This document shows, piece after piece, positions 4,591 through 9,917 of a DNA stretch of 9,917 bases (position 1 is its first letter; the number at the start of each line of letters is the position of its first letter). The notes under the pieces were generated by a model that searched no databases, was not told the origin of the DNA, and saw only the letters and a program-made list of their open reading frames with translations. The stretch lies in the NCBI GenBank assembly GCA_900770275.1, contig CAAGJS010000395.1:1-9917 (forward strand). The letters are read 5' to 3'. The DNA is from Erysipelotrichaceae bacterium (GTDB taxonomy: Bacteria > Bacillota_I > Bacilli_A > Erysipelotrichales > Erysipelotrichaceae). Position numbers and translations under genes: made by a program.

Positions 4591-4821
4591 ATGATCTACT
4601 GCAATTTCACCGATAAAAATCGTGCTTCAAAACTCCAAATCACAGGCAAAGGCGAAAATGTCAGAGATGAGCTGTCAGCGATCTTCATTGAGCTGCTAAA
4701 AACCGGATTGGGTAGGCGGCTTATCCATGACGCATACCGCCAAGCCTTTGATCCGGAATGGCAGGAAATCTTCGACAAAGAGATCCGGGAATTCCCGGAT
4801 CAGAACAGGAGAAGATCATGA
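4591..4821 (+). CDS. Small early phage protein, unknown function
   Basis: This 76-residue protein starts 12 nt after the membrane protein, with an excellent GAGGAGG site. It opens with a beta-like segment (MIYCNFTDKNRASKLQITGKG) and continues with a helix (ENVRDELSAIFIELLKTGLG) and a charged end (RREFPDQNRRRS-like composition, rich in Arg, Glu and Asp). No enzyme motif, metal-binding pattern or membrane segment is visible. Its stop overlaps the next start as ATGA, so it belongs to the same coupled early operon. Small proteins of this size here are often host-takeover or recombination accessory factors, but I do not recognise it. Confidence 0.75.
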   Translation: MIYCNFTDKNRASKLQITGKGENVRDELSAIFIELLKTGLGRRLIHDAYRQAFDPEWQEIFDKEIREFPDQNRRRS

Positions 4822-5150
4822 ACCACGGGATAATCATCTCCCTGGCGACACTGGATCTGATCCTCGGCATCCTGCTCTACGTCACCATCCGGCAGATCCA
4901 GATCATCGATAAGACCATTGAGAGCGTCGATCAGATGGCCTGTGAGGCCAAGAAACAGGCAGATCTGGCAGATATTAAGGCCAACCGCCATGAGGTCCAA
5001 ATTCGTGACATCTACGAGGCTCTGACGCGTTCTAACAGGAACACCAATGAAGTTTACAAGCTCGCAGCGGAATGCCGTAATGAGCTTGTTAGGAACCGCC
5101 TGGAAGCAAAAGGAGAGACCAAAGATGTACATGGATCTCGACAAGATTAG
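4818..5150 (+). CDS. Membrane-anchored coiled-coil protein, unknown function
   Basis: I choose ATG 4818 (110 residues), which overlaps the previous stop as ATGA and has AGGAGA 6 nt upstream. The longer in-frame start at 4758 lies inside the upstream gene. Residues about 4-24 are one hydrophobic helix (GIIISLATLDLILGILLYVTI). After it comes a long charged helical region (about 25-98) rich in Ala, Lys, Glu and Gln, likely a coiled coil on the cytoplasmic side. It is the second membrane protein in this early cluster and ends 26 nt inside the next gene. It could assist superinfection exclusion or tether another phage protein to the membrane. Function is not recognised. Confidence 0.75.
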   Translation: MNHGIIISLATLDLILGILLYVTIRQIQIIDKTIESVDQMACEAKKQADLADIKANRHEVQIRDIYEALTRSNRNTNEVYKLAAECRNELVRNRLEAKGETKDVHGSRQD

Positions 5151-5451
5151 AGGTGGCTGGGCGGTGCAGAACCTCCGGAGGTATGGCAATTCATTACTTC
5201 CTCCGGAGCTGATCAAGAACTATGGTCGTGACAAGGTGGAAGGGCTTCTGAGCGCCATCATCGGCGAGCCCGTATGGATTGAAAAGCATCATTATCCGGC
5301 GGAACAGACGCCGGTCGGATACAGAAGTAAGCGCGGATTCTTTTACATCGCACGAACCGCCAGAGATCCGGCAGTCACGAAGAAAACAGCAGAAATGAAG
5401 CGAAAGAAGTGGGAGGAGAAGCACAATGATCAGCATCGATCAGCTGGCTGA
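5125..5451 (+). CDS. Early phage protein, unknown function
   Basis: The ATG at 5125 follows AAAAGGAG with 9 nt spacing and gives 108 residues. An earlier in-frame ATG (5047) lies deep in the preceding gene without a ribosome site. Visible features are a basic helical start (LDKIRGGWAVQNLRRYGNSLLPPELI), a central GEPVWIEKHHYPAEQTPVGYRSKRGFFYIAR beta-like region and a Lys/Arg-rich C-terminal helix. No cysteine cluster, membrane segment or known catalytic motif is present. The high basic content would suit nucleic-acid binding. It overlaps its neighbours by 26 nt on both sides, a strongly compacted arrangement. I do not recognise the family. Confidence 0.72.
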   Translation: MYMDLDKIRGGWAVQNLRRYGNSLLPPELIKNYGRDKVEGLLSAIIGEPVWIEKHHYPAEQTPVGYRSKRGFFYIARTARDPAVTKKTAEMKRKKWEEKHNDQHRSAG

Positions 5452-5560
5452 GGAATGGTATTCGAAGTGGGATCCGGAATACTACGACGACGAAGACGAA
5501 GAGGAGGATACGGAGGATGCCGATTATTTCGACATCGATCCGTTTGATGGAGACAAATGA
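5426..5560 (+). CDS. 44-residue extremely acidic protein upstream of the exonuclease
   Basis: ATG 5426 follows GGAGGAG at about 9 nt, and the frame ends at TGA 5558-5560, which overlaps the YqaJ start as ATGA. Of 44 residues, 20 are Asp or Glu and only 2 are Lys, with none Arg, so net charge is about -18. The N-terminus (MISIDQLAEEWYSKWDPEYY) looks helical and aromatic; the rest is an acidic run ending DYFDIDPFDGDK. The good ribosome site and overlap on both sides support a real gene. Strongly acidic small phage proteins can mimic DNA or cap basic DNA-binding surfaces, so a partner such as the adjacent exonuclease or a host nuclease is conceivable. That is inference only. Confidence 0.68.
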   Translation: MISIDQLAEEWYSKWDPEYYDDEDEEEDTEDADYFDIDPFDGDK

Positions 5561-6531
5561 CATACACATACACCAAGACCAAGTGGAATGGTGATCCGGC
5601 AGCTGATCGTGAGCATTTCATTGGCGGATCTGACGCGGGCACAATTCTGGGCATCAATCCGTGGAAGAGTGCCTACACGCTGTGGGCTGAGAAGACCGGA
5701 AAGATTGAGCAACCGGATCTGAGTGATAACGAGGCGGTATGGTGGGGCAATTACGACGAAGAAGGCGTGGCCAAGCGCTTTACAGAGAAGACCGGGAAGA
5801 AAGTGAAGCGGTCTCTGATGTCTTACGGGATCGAGGAATATCCCTATCTCCGTGGCCATATCGACCGTCTGATCGTCGGCGAGAAGGCTGGACTGGAGTG
5901 CAAGACAACATCCAGCTTCAACAGGACCGACTTCGACGATGGTCAGATTCCACCGGCACACTATGCACAGGTTCAGTTCTATATGCTCGTGACTGGCTTC
6001 AAGCACTGGTATTACGCCGTCAAACGTGACAATCGTGAGTTCTTCATCCAGGACGTTGACCGGAACGATGACTTCATTCAGACGATGCTGGATCAGATGT
6101 CAGCGTTCTGGGAGTGCGTCCAGTCTGACAATCCGCCGGCAGTCGATGGATCAGAATCAACGACAGACACGCTGGCGCGGCTCTACGGCTCCGAAACGGC
6201 CAAGGATGGACAATTTACCACAGACCTTGGAAATGACGTCGCAGAGGCTCTCTCTGAGGCCGAGAAGCGCAAGGAAATGATCAAGGCCCTCAAAGCTGAA
6301 GAGACAAAATACGAAAACATTGCCCGTGAGGCGATGGGAGAGTTTCAGACAGCATACGCCGGTGATTACCGGGCAAGCTGGAAGGTACAGAGCAGATCCA
6401 GCGGTGTGGACATCAAGAAGCTGCAGAAGGAATTCCCTAATGCTTACGCTCAATGCCGCAAACCGGATACATCAGTTCGCATTTTTACATTCAAGAAATT
6501 AGAGAGAAAGGACAATTCAAACAATGACTGA
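5557..6531 (+). CDS. YqaJ-family phage exonuclease (Red alpha-type, PD-(D/E)XK)
   Basis: This 324-residue protein belongs to the YqaJ viral recombinase family of lambda-exonuclease-like nucleases, which degrade 5' strands at double-strand ends to leave 3' tails. The nuclease core is complete: FIGGSDAGTILG (about 21-32), WWGNYDEEGVAKRF with a Glu (about 62-75), the Asp103-Glu114-x-Lys116 centre (GHIDRLIVGEKAGLECKTTS), and HYAQVQFYM (about 135-143) with the conserved glutamines. The C-terminal third (about 225-275) is a charged helical region. It starts by ATGA overlap with the acidic protein and overlaps recT by 8 nt. With RecT it should form the exonuclease-annealase pair of a Red-like recombination system, used for genome circularisation, repair and replication. 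Confidence 0.93.
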   Translation: MTYTYTKTKWNGDPAADREHFIGGSDAGTILGINPWKSAYTLWAEKTGKIEQPDLSDNEAVWWGNYDEEGVAKRFTEKTGKKVKRSLMSYGIEEYPYLRGHIDRLIVGEKAGLECKTTSSFNRTDFDDGQIPPAHYAQVQFYMLVTGFKHWYYAVKRDNREFFIQDVDRNDDFIQTMLDQMSAFWECVQSDNPPAVDGSESTTDTLARLYGSETAKDGQFTTDLGNDVAEALSEAEKRKEMIKALKAEETKYENIAREAMGEFQTAYAGDYRASWKVQSRSSGVDIKKLQKEFPNAYAQCRKPDTSVRIFTFKKLERKDNSNND

Positions 6532-7381
6532 AATCAAGAAGACACAGGCTCCTGCAATGCCTGAACAGAACAAGACTAATTCGATCCAGAAGGCGCACAA
6601 GATGCAGTTCAGCTCGCTCATCAAGAGTGACGGAGTGCAGAAGGCACTCAGCTCCACACTGGGAGACGCAATGCACGCCAAGACGTTTACTTCATCGCTG
6701 ATCAGCGCAGTCAGCACCAATCCCGCGCTGTCAGATTGCGACGGTATGACGATCATCTCCGCAGCACTGCTTGGAGAAGCGCTGAAACTGTCACCGTCTC
6801 CGCAGCTGGGGCAGTATTACATGGTTCCGTTCCGCGATAACAAGAGCGGCACCGTCAAGGCTACATTCCAGCTGGGATGGAAGGGCTATTACCAGCTGGC
6901 GCTTCGTTCCGGCCAGTACAAGCGCATCGATGCGGTTGCCATCAAGGAAGGTGAATTGAAAGCTTACAACGAGATCACAGGCGAGATCAAGCTCGATCCG
7001 ATCACAGATCCGCTCGAACGTGAGAGAGCAAAGACGATTGGCTATTATGCATACTTCGAGCTCGTCAATGGCTTCCAGAAGTCGATGTACTGGAGCCGCG
7101 AGAAGATGGAAGATCACGCTGAAAAGTATTCGAAAGGATACAAGGCGCACAAAGGCTATACCTTCTGGGAGAAAGATTTCGATTCGATGGCTCTCAAGAC
7201 CATGTACCGCCAGCTGATCAGCAAGTACGGTGTCATGTCCATCGACATGCAGATGGCATACGCCAATGACATGACCGTTCAGCCGGACATCACTCAGAAA
7301 GATAGTGATGATGCAGCTGCTCCGGTCGAGTTCTTCGATGCAACTGTCATCGATAACGATACTGGCGAGGTTGCGGAATGA
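6524..7381 (+). CDS. recT: RecT-family single-strand annealing protein
   Basis: This 285-residue protein matches RecT/Red-beta-type annealases, which coat 3' tails and pair them with complementary strands. Conserved blocks are a LLGEALKLSPSPQLGQYYMVPF segment (about 82-103), LGWKGYYQLALRSGQYKRID (about 117-136), and a W..DFDSMALKTMYRQLISKYGVMS region (about 215-239). The N-terminal 30 residues are Lys/Gln-rich and probably flexible, and the acidic tail (about 260-285) is a typical disordered end. The ATG lies 8 nt inside the exonuclease gene behind AAAGGA, so the two are produced together. Its stop overlaps the rusA start as ATGA. No damage to the conserved core is visible. Confidence 0.95.
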   Translation: MTEIKKTQAPAMPEQNKTNSIQKAHKMQFSSLIKSDGVQKALSSTLGDAMHAKTFTSSLISAVSTNPALSDCDGMTIISAALLGEALKLSPSPQLGQYYMVPFRDNKSGTVKATFQLGWKGYYQLALRSGQYKRIDAVAIKEGELKAYNEITGEIKLDPITDPLERERAKTIGYYAYFELVNGFQKSMYWSREKMEDHAEKYSKGYKAHKGYTFWEKDFDSMALKTMYRQLISKYGVMSIDMQMAYANDMTVQPDITQKDSDDAAAPVEFFDATVIDNDTGEVAE

Positions 7382-7806
7382 GCCCGCACTACCTGAAGTT
7401 CACAGTCAAAGGGGAGCCGGTCGGTAAAGGCCGGCCCCGCTTCGTACGTTCCACAGGCAGAACATACACACCGGAGAAGACGGCAACCTATGAAAATCTG
7501 ATCGCGGTTACGTTTGAGCAAACGTTTCCCGACTTCGTTCCGTGGGATTTCCCGATTGAGGTATACATGACTGCCTACTTTTCCATTCCGAAATCATTCA
7601 GCAAAAAGAAGCATCAGATGGCGGTGGATGAGCTGATCTGCCCGACGAGACGGCCCGATACCGACAATCTGGCGAAGTGTAAGGATGCGCTGAATGGGAT
7701 CGCCTGGAGAGACGATGCGCTGGTTGTTTCCGAGCATGTGCGGAAGCTCTATTCTGAGCAGCCAAGGCTCGAAATCGAAATCTATAAGTGGGAGGCAGGA
7801 GAATGA
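7378..7806 (+). CDS. rusA: RusA-family Holliday junction resolvase
   Basis: This 142-residue protein is the usual size for RusA-type endonucleases, which cut four-way junctions. It begins with FTVKGEPVGKGRPRF (about 8-22), the typical first strand and basic turn. The catalytic aspartates lie in RRPDTDNLAKCKDALNG (Asp94, Asp96, with Asp103 nearby) and WRDDALV (Asp112/Asp113), matching the Asp pair plus third Asp known for the family. The C-terminal strand ends LEIEIYKWE. It starts by overlap with recT and ends by ATGA overlap with ssb. In this module it would resolve junctions made by RecT-mediated pairing or by replication, clearing branches before DNA packaging. Confidence 0.93.
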   Translation: MSPHYLKFTVKGEPVGKGRPRFVRSTGRTYTPEKTATYENLIAVTFEQTFPDFVPWDFPIEVYMTAYFSIPKSFSKKKHQMAVDELICPTRRPDTDNLAKCKDALNGIAWRDDALVVSEHVRKLYSEQPRLEIEIYKWEAGE

Positions 7807-8258
7807 ACATCAACGAAGTAATGCTGGCCGGAAGGCTGACGAAAGACCCCGAGATCCGGAAGACGCAGAACGGAAAGAGCGTCTGCTCCTTCACGGTGGC
7901 CATTGATCGCCCAAGGGCAAAGGATGCGCCGCAGGACGCAGAGAAGCAGGCCGATTTCATCCAGTGCGTAGCATGGGGAGGAGTTGCGGATCAGCTGGCG
8001 GCAGACGGTGAAAAGGGGTCACAGATCTATGCGATCGGGAGGATTCAGACGAGAAGCTACACCAATCAGACGGGGCAGAAGGTCTATGTCACGGAGGTAC
8101 AGTGCCGTGATGCACACGCCGAAAAGAGATCTTCTTCCAGGCGCGCAGACTATGGATCGGGCATGGGGACATCCTCATACACGTTCGATCAGGTAACCAA
8201 TGTAAGCGACAGTGATCAGCTGATTGATCCGGAAACAGGCGATGATCTGCCGTTCTGA
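7803..8258 (+). CDS. ssb: Single-stranded DNA-binding protein (SSB)
   Basis: I choose ATG 7803 (151 residues), which overlaps the rusA stop and has GGAGG 7 nt upstream. The longer frame start at 7788 is inside rusA. The OB-fold spans about 1-103: MNINEVMLAGRLTKDPEIRK, a VCSFTVAIDR strand, ADFIQCVAWGGVADQLA and GRIQTRSYTNQTGQKVYVTEV. A short Ser/Arg-rich linker (about 108-125) leads to the acidic tip GDDLPF, the conserved SSB C-terminus used to dock replication and repair proteins. It is somewhat shorter than host SSBs, mainly in the linker. It coats strands made by YqaJ and at the replication fork. Phages often carry their own copy beside recT. Confidence 0.96.
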   Translation: MNINEVMLAGRLTKDPEIRKTQNGKSVCSFTVAIDRPRAKDAPQDAEKQADFIQCVAWGGVADQLAADGEKGSQIYAIGRIQTRSYTNQTGQKVYVTEVQCRDAHAEKRSSSRRADYGSGMGTSSYTFDQVTNVSDSDQLIDPETGDDLPF

Positions 8259-8288
8259 CTCTTCCGCATAGCAGAAAGGAGGTGAACC

Positions 8289-9095
8289 GTGAGCGACTAT
8301 GGATTTATCAAGGTTGATCGCCAGATAAGAGACTGGGAATGGTGGGACGATCCGGTGATTGTAAGCGTATGGATGCACATCCTAGTCAACGCCAACTATA
8401 GATCGAAAAACTGGCATGGAGTGCTGATTGACCGCGGCTCATTCCTGACGTCTTACAGGCATTTATCGGAGGAATGTGGTGTGACAGTGAAGAGTTTGAG
8501 ACGTGCACTCACGTGCTTGCAAAAGTCTGGCGAAATTCGCACAGAAAGGGCACAGGCAGGAACACTCATAACTGTGCTTAATTACGCCAAATTTCAAAGC
8601 TTGGCAAAACAAGAGGGCACAGCAAGTAACACAGTAGGTATCACACCAAGTAACACAGTATGTATCACACCAAGTAACACAGTAGGTATCACTAACGTAT
8701 TAAAGAAAGAAAAAAAGAACAGTAAGAATAAGAGAAAAGAATACTCTTGCTCATCTGACGATGAGCGTGCGCCATCTTCTTCATCTGAATCTAACAGTTT
8801 GTTGAAGAACAAGCAGACACAGTGGTTCAACCAGTTCTGGAATTCCTATCCACGGAAGACTGGAAAGGGACAAGCACAGAAAGCCTTCGCCAAGGTCTGC
8901 GTCGCAGAGACAGACTTCGCAGCCATCATGAACGGATTGTCGGAACAGAATCGTCTGAAGTTTGAACCAATGATCCACAACGGGGAGGACAGGTACATTC
9001 CGTACCCAAGCACCTGGCTGAACGGGAAACGGTGGGAGGATGCCATTGAACCGTACACGGAAGAGATGGGAGAGGATGACGATATGCCATTCTGA
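8289..9095 (+). CDS. Phage replication initiator (replisome organizer), DnaD-like N-terminal domain
   Basis: Translation starts at GTG 8289 behind a full-strength AAAGGAGGTGA site, giving 268 residues. Residues about 1-103 form a winged-helix domain (GFIKVDRQIRDWEWWDDP, FLTSYRHLSEECGVTVKSLRRALTCLQKSGEI, ITVLNYAKFQ) like other phage replisome organizers and DnaD proteins. Residues 113-135 are three copies of SNTVGITP, encoded by 24-bp iterons. A Lys/Ser-rich linker follows. About 178-252 form a C-terminal domain with FWNSYPRKTGKGQAQKAFAKV and YIPYPSTWLNGKRWEDA, typical of initiators of this type. It should bind the internal origin and recruit the helicase with the downstream loader. It ends in GEDDDMPF, resembling an SSB acidic tip. 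GC content drops in the middle because of the origin. Confidence 0.88.
   Translation: MSDYGFIKVDRQIRDWEWWDDPVIVSVWMHILVNANYRSKNWHGVLIDRGSFLTSYRHLSEECGVTVKSLRRALTCLQKSGEIRTERAQAGTLITVLNYAKFQSLAKQEGTASNTVGITPSNTVCITPSNTVGITNVLKKEKKNSKNKRKEYSCSSDDERAPSSSSESNSLLKNKQTQWFNQFWNSYPRKTGKGQAQKAFAKVCVAETDFAAIMNGLSEQNRLKFEPMIHNGEDRYIPYPSTWLNGKRWEDAIEPYTEEMGEDDDMPF
8623..8694. repeat. Three 24-bp iterons, probable phage replication origin
   Basis: Units at 8623-8646, 8647-8670 and 8671-8694 are nearly identical: the second differs from the first by one base, the third only in its last two. Each contains GTAACAC then GTATCAC 12 bp apart, so GTAWCAC occurs six times at a constant 12-bp step (8626, 8638, 8650, 8662, 8674, 8686). 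Iterons inside the initiator gene are the common origin layout in Bacillota phages. An AT-rich stretch follows directly. Confidence 0.8.
8697..8746. other. Purine-rich AT-rich stretch beside the iterons, candidate unwinding element
   Basis: Right after the iterons, positions 8701-8740 contain only 9 G or C in 40 bases, and 36 of the 40 are purines on the plus strand. The encoded residues are a Lys-rich linker. This AT-rich, strand-asymmetric stretch is well placed to be the duplex unwinding element of the origin. The role is inferred from position and composition. Confidence 0.55.
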
Positions 9096-9104
9096 GGAGA
9101 TCTA

Positions 9105-9488
9105 ATGACGTTTGAAGAGACACGACAGATCTTAAGCATTCTCCGTATCGCTTACCCGCAGACCTATGCCAAGTGGACGAAGAGCCAGCGTGAGGAATAT
9201 CTCAGCCTATGCGCCAAGGGATTCCAAGACGATGACGCGCTGGACGTGATGGCGGCCGTCTGGCACTTCATCTACGAGACCGACCGTGAGTTCGCACCGA
9301 CGGTCGGGATGATTCGGGCGTACATCAACTCGACGCCGCACTACGTGCTGGAAAACATGGCAATCGAGTTCTTCCCGGAGGATCAGCGCGTGAAGGCACT
9401 GCAGGCTCCCGGGCACATGACACTCGAGCAGCGGCACGAGATCCAGAAAATGCTGGCAGGAGGATCGGATCCTGAGCGTCAAGCCTAG
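9105..9488 (+). CDS. G39P-like replicative helicase loader
   Basis: This 127-residue protein starts behind GAGGAG, 9 nt after the initiator stop. The first about 75 residues fit the helical G39P-type loader fold: MTFEETRQILSILRIAYPQTYAKWT, then LDVMAAVWHFIYETDREFAPTVGMIRAYI, where the PT.G.IR ending is characteristic. The rest is a less conserved, charged tail. In phage SPP1, G39P holds the replicative helicase and hands it to the initiator at the origin. The same role is expected here, working with the upstream initiator and a phage or host DnaB-type helicase. No helicase gene is visible in this window. The N-terminal domain call is good; the tail may be unfolded until bound to helicase. Confidence 0.78.
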   Translation: MTFEETRQILSILRIAYPQTYAKWTKSQREEYLSLCAKGFQDDDALDVMAAVWHFIYETDREFAPTVGMIRAYINSTPHYVLENMAIEFFPEDQRVKALQAPGHMTLEQRHEIQKMLAGGSDPERQA

Positions 9489-9602
9489 ACCAGCCAAATT
9501 CGACCGGAAGTTGCCGAAATTCAAGAAATAGCAAGATGGACGGTTAAATACCCGTCTACACAAAGAAACGAAAAACTGAGCCGTTTACGGAGGAAATAGA
9601 GC

Positions 9603-9917
9603 ATGACACAAAAATATTGCACAATCTGTGGAAGGATGATCTTTGGAACACCCCGTCGGCTGCTGGTGGCTGAAGTCGACTGCGACGACAATATCCAGCA
9701 GATCCCGGGGCTGACTAACCTAGCATCCTGCCGTTGGATGTGCCCGGATTGCTACTCGCGAATTACGATGGGCATCCTGAAAGACATGATCGATAAGTCG
9801 AAGACAGATCCGGCTCCTAAACCAGGGGGACCGGTGAAACGAAAGCGGTTGAAGAAGGACCGGCGCGAGACGATTGCCGAAAACCCTCATCCGATTCCGG
9901 AAAAAGCAACGCACAAG
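9603..9917 (+). CDS. Zinc-ribbon-like phage protein, 3' partial
   Basis: The ATG at 9603 follows GGAGG (9589-9593, 9 nt spacing), and the frame stays open for 105 codons to the window edge. The first 50 residues contain CTIC (Cys6, Cys9) and CPDC (Cys47, Cys50), a four-cysteine zinc-binding pair separated by 37 residues. Further cysteines at 27 and 43 lie between them. After the ribbon comes a helix (RITMGILKDMIDK), then a basic, proline-rich stretch (KPGGPVKRKRLKKDRRE). Such proteins may bind DNA, RNA or a polymerase. The family is not recognised, and the end of the gene is outside the window. It follows the helicase loader after a 114-bp gap, so it may be the last of the replication genes or the first of the next block. 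Confidence 0.75.
   Translation, partial: MTQKYCTICGRMIFGTPRRLLVAEVDCDDNIQQIPGLTNLASCRWMCPDCYSRITMGILKDMIDKSKTDPAPKPGGPVKRKRLKKDRRETIAENPHPIPEKATHK

Noticed and set aside
8623..8694. 24-bp tandem repeats considered as a CRISPR array
   Set aside because: Units are contiguous without spacers, stay in frame within a replication gene and are far too short; iterons explain them better.
9530..9570. Weak GACGG/CCGTC hairpin between the loader and zinc-ribbon genes, considered as a terminator
   Set aside because: Only about 5 pairs form and no T-run follows, so it is not convincing.

Overview
The window reads as a central piece of a temperate tailed-phage genome (Caudoviricetes) from a Gram-positive Bacillota host. 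The evidence is strong AGGAGG-type ribosome sites before most genes, an r1t-type holin, a Bro-N/KilAC antirepressor, a YqaJ/RecT/RusA/SSB recombination module and a replisome-organizer plus G39P-like pair. The host genus cannot be named from the sequence.

Layout. Positions 1-1056 are the end of the late region: a coiled-coil tail of an incoming gene, a DUF4406 protein, a small membrane protein and a holin. Positions 1057-1535 hold no confident gene. They contain a strong terminator, two near-identical hairpins and two paired copies of a CACCA-type motif that look like integrase arm sites, so this is the likely attP. Positions 1536-2965 (minus strand) carry the tyrosine integrase and the CI-like repressor, separated by four 8-bp repeats spaced one helical turn apart. 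Positions 2966-3429 are the genetic switch: a good rightward promoter, two near-identical 17-bp palindromes flanking a Cro-like gene, and two further palindromes before the antirepressor. From 3430 to the end, all genes run rightward in a tightly packed early operon with many ATGA overlaps: antirepressor, an HTH protein, five small proteins of unknown function (two membrane proteins, one extremely acidic), YqaJ exonuclease, RecT annealase, RusA resolvase, SSB, replication initiator, G39P-like helicase loader and a zinc-ribbon protein cut by the window end.

How it works together. The repressor and Cro-like protein probably compete at the palindromes, and the antirepressor can tip the switch. 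Once the early operon is on, YqaJ and RecT form a Red-like end-resection and annealing pair, RusA resolves junctions and SSB covers single strands. The initiator and loader start replication at a probable origin inside the initiator gene: three 24-bp iterons (six GTAWCAC boxes, 12 bp apart) followed by a purine-rich, AT-rich stretch. Because the lysis end and the integrase lie side by side around the putative attP, the sequence looks like a free or circularised phage genome, or a tandem junction, rather than one end of a simple integrated prophage.

The main points for follow-up are the origin iterons, an SSB-like acidic C-terminal tip on the initiator, the operator pair around cro, the phased repeats before int, the 44-residue acidic protein and the lack of a recognisable endolysin after the holin.
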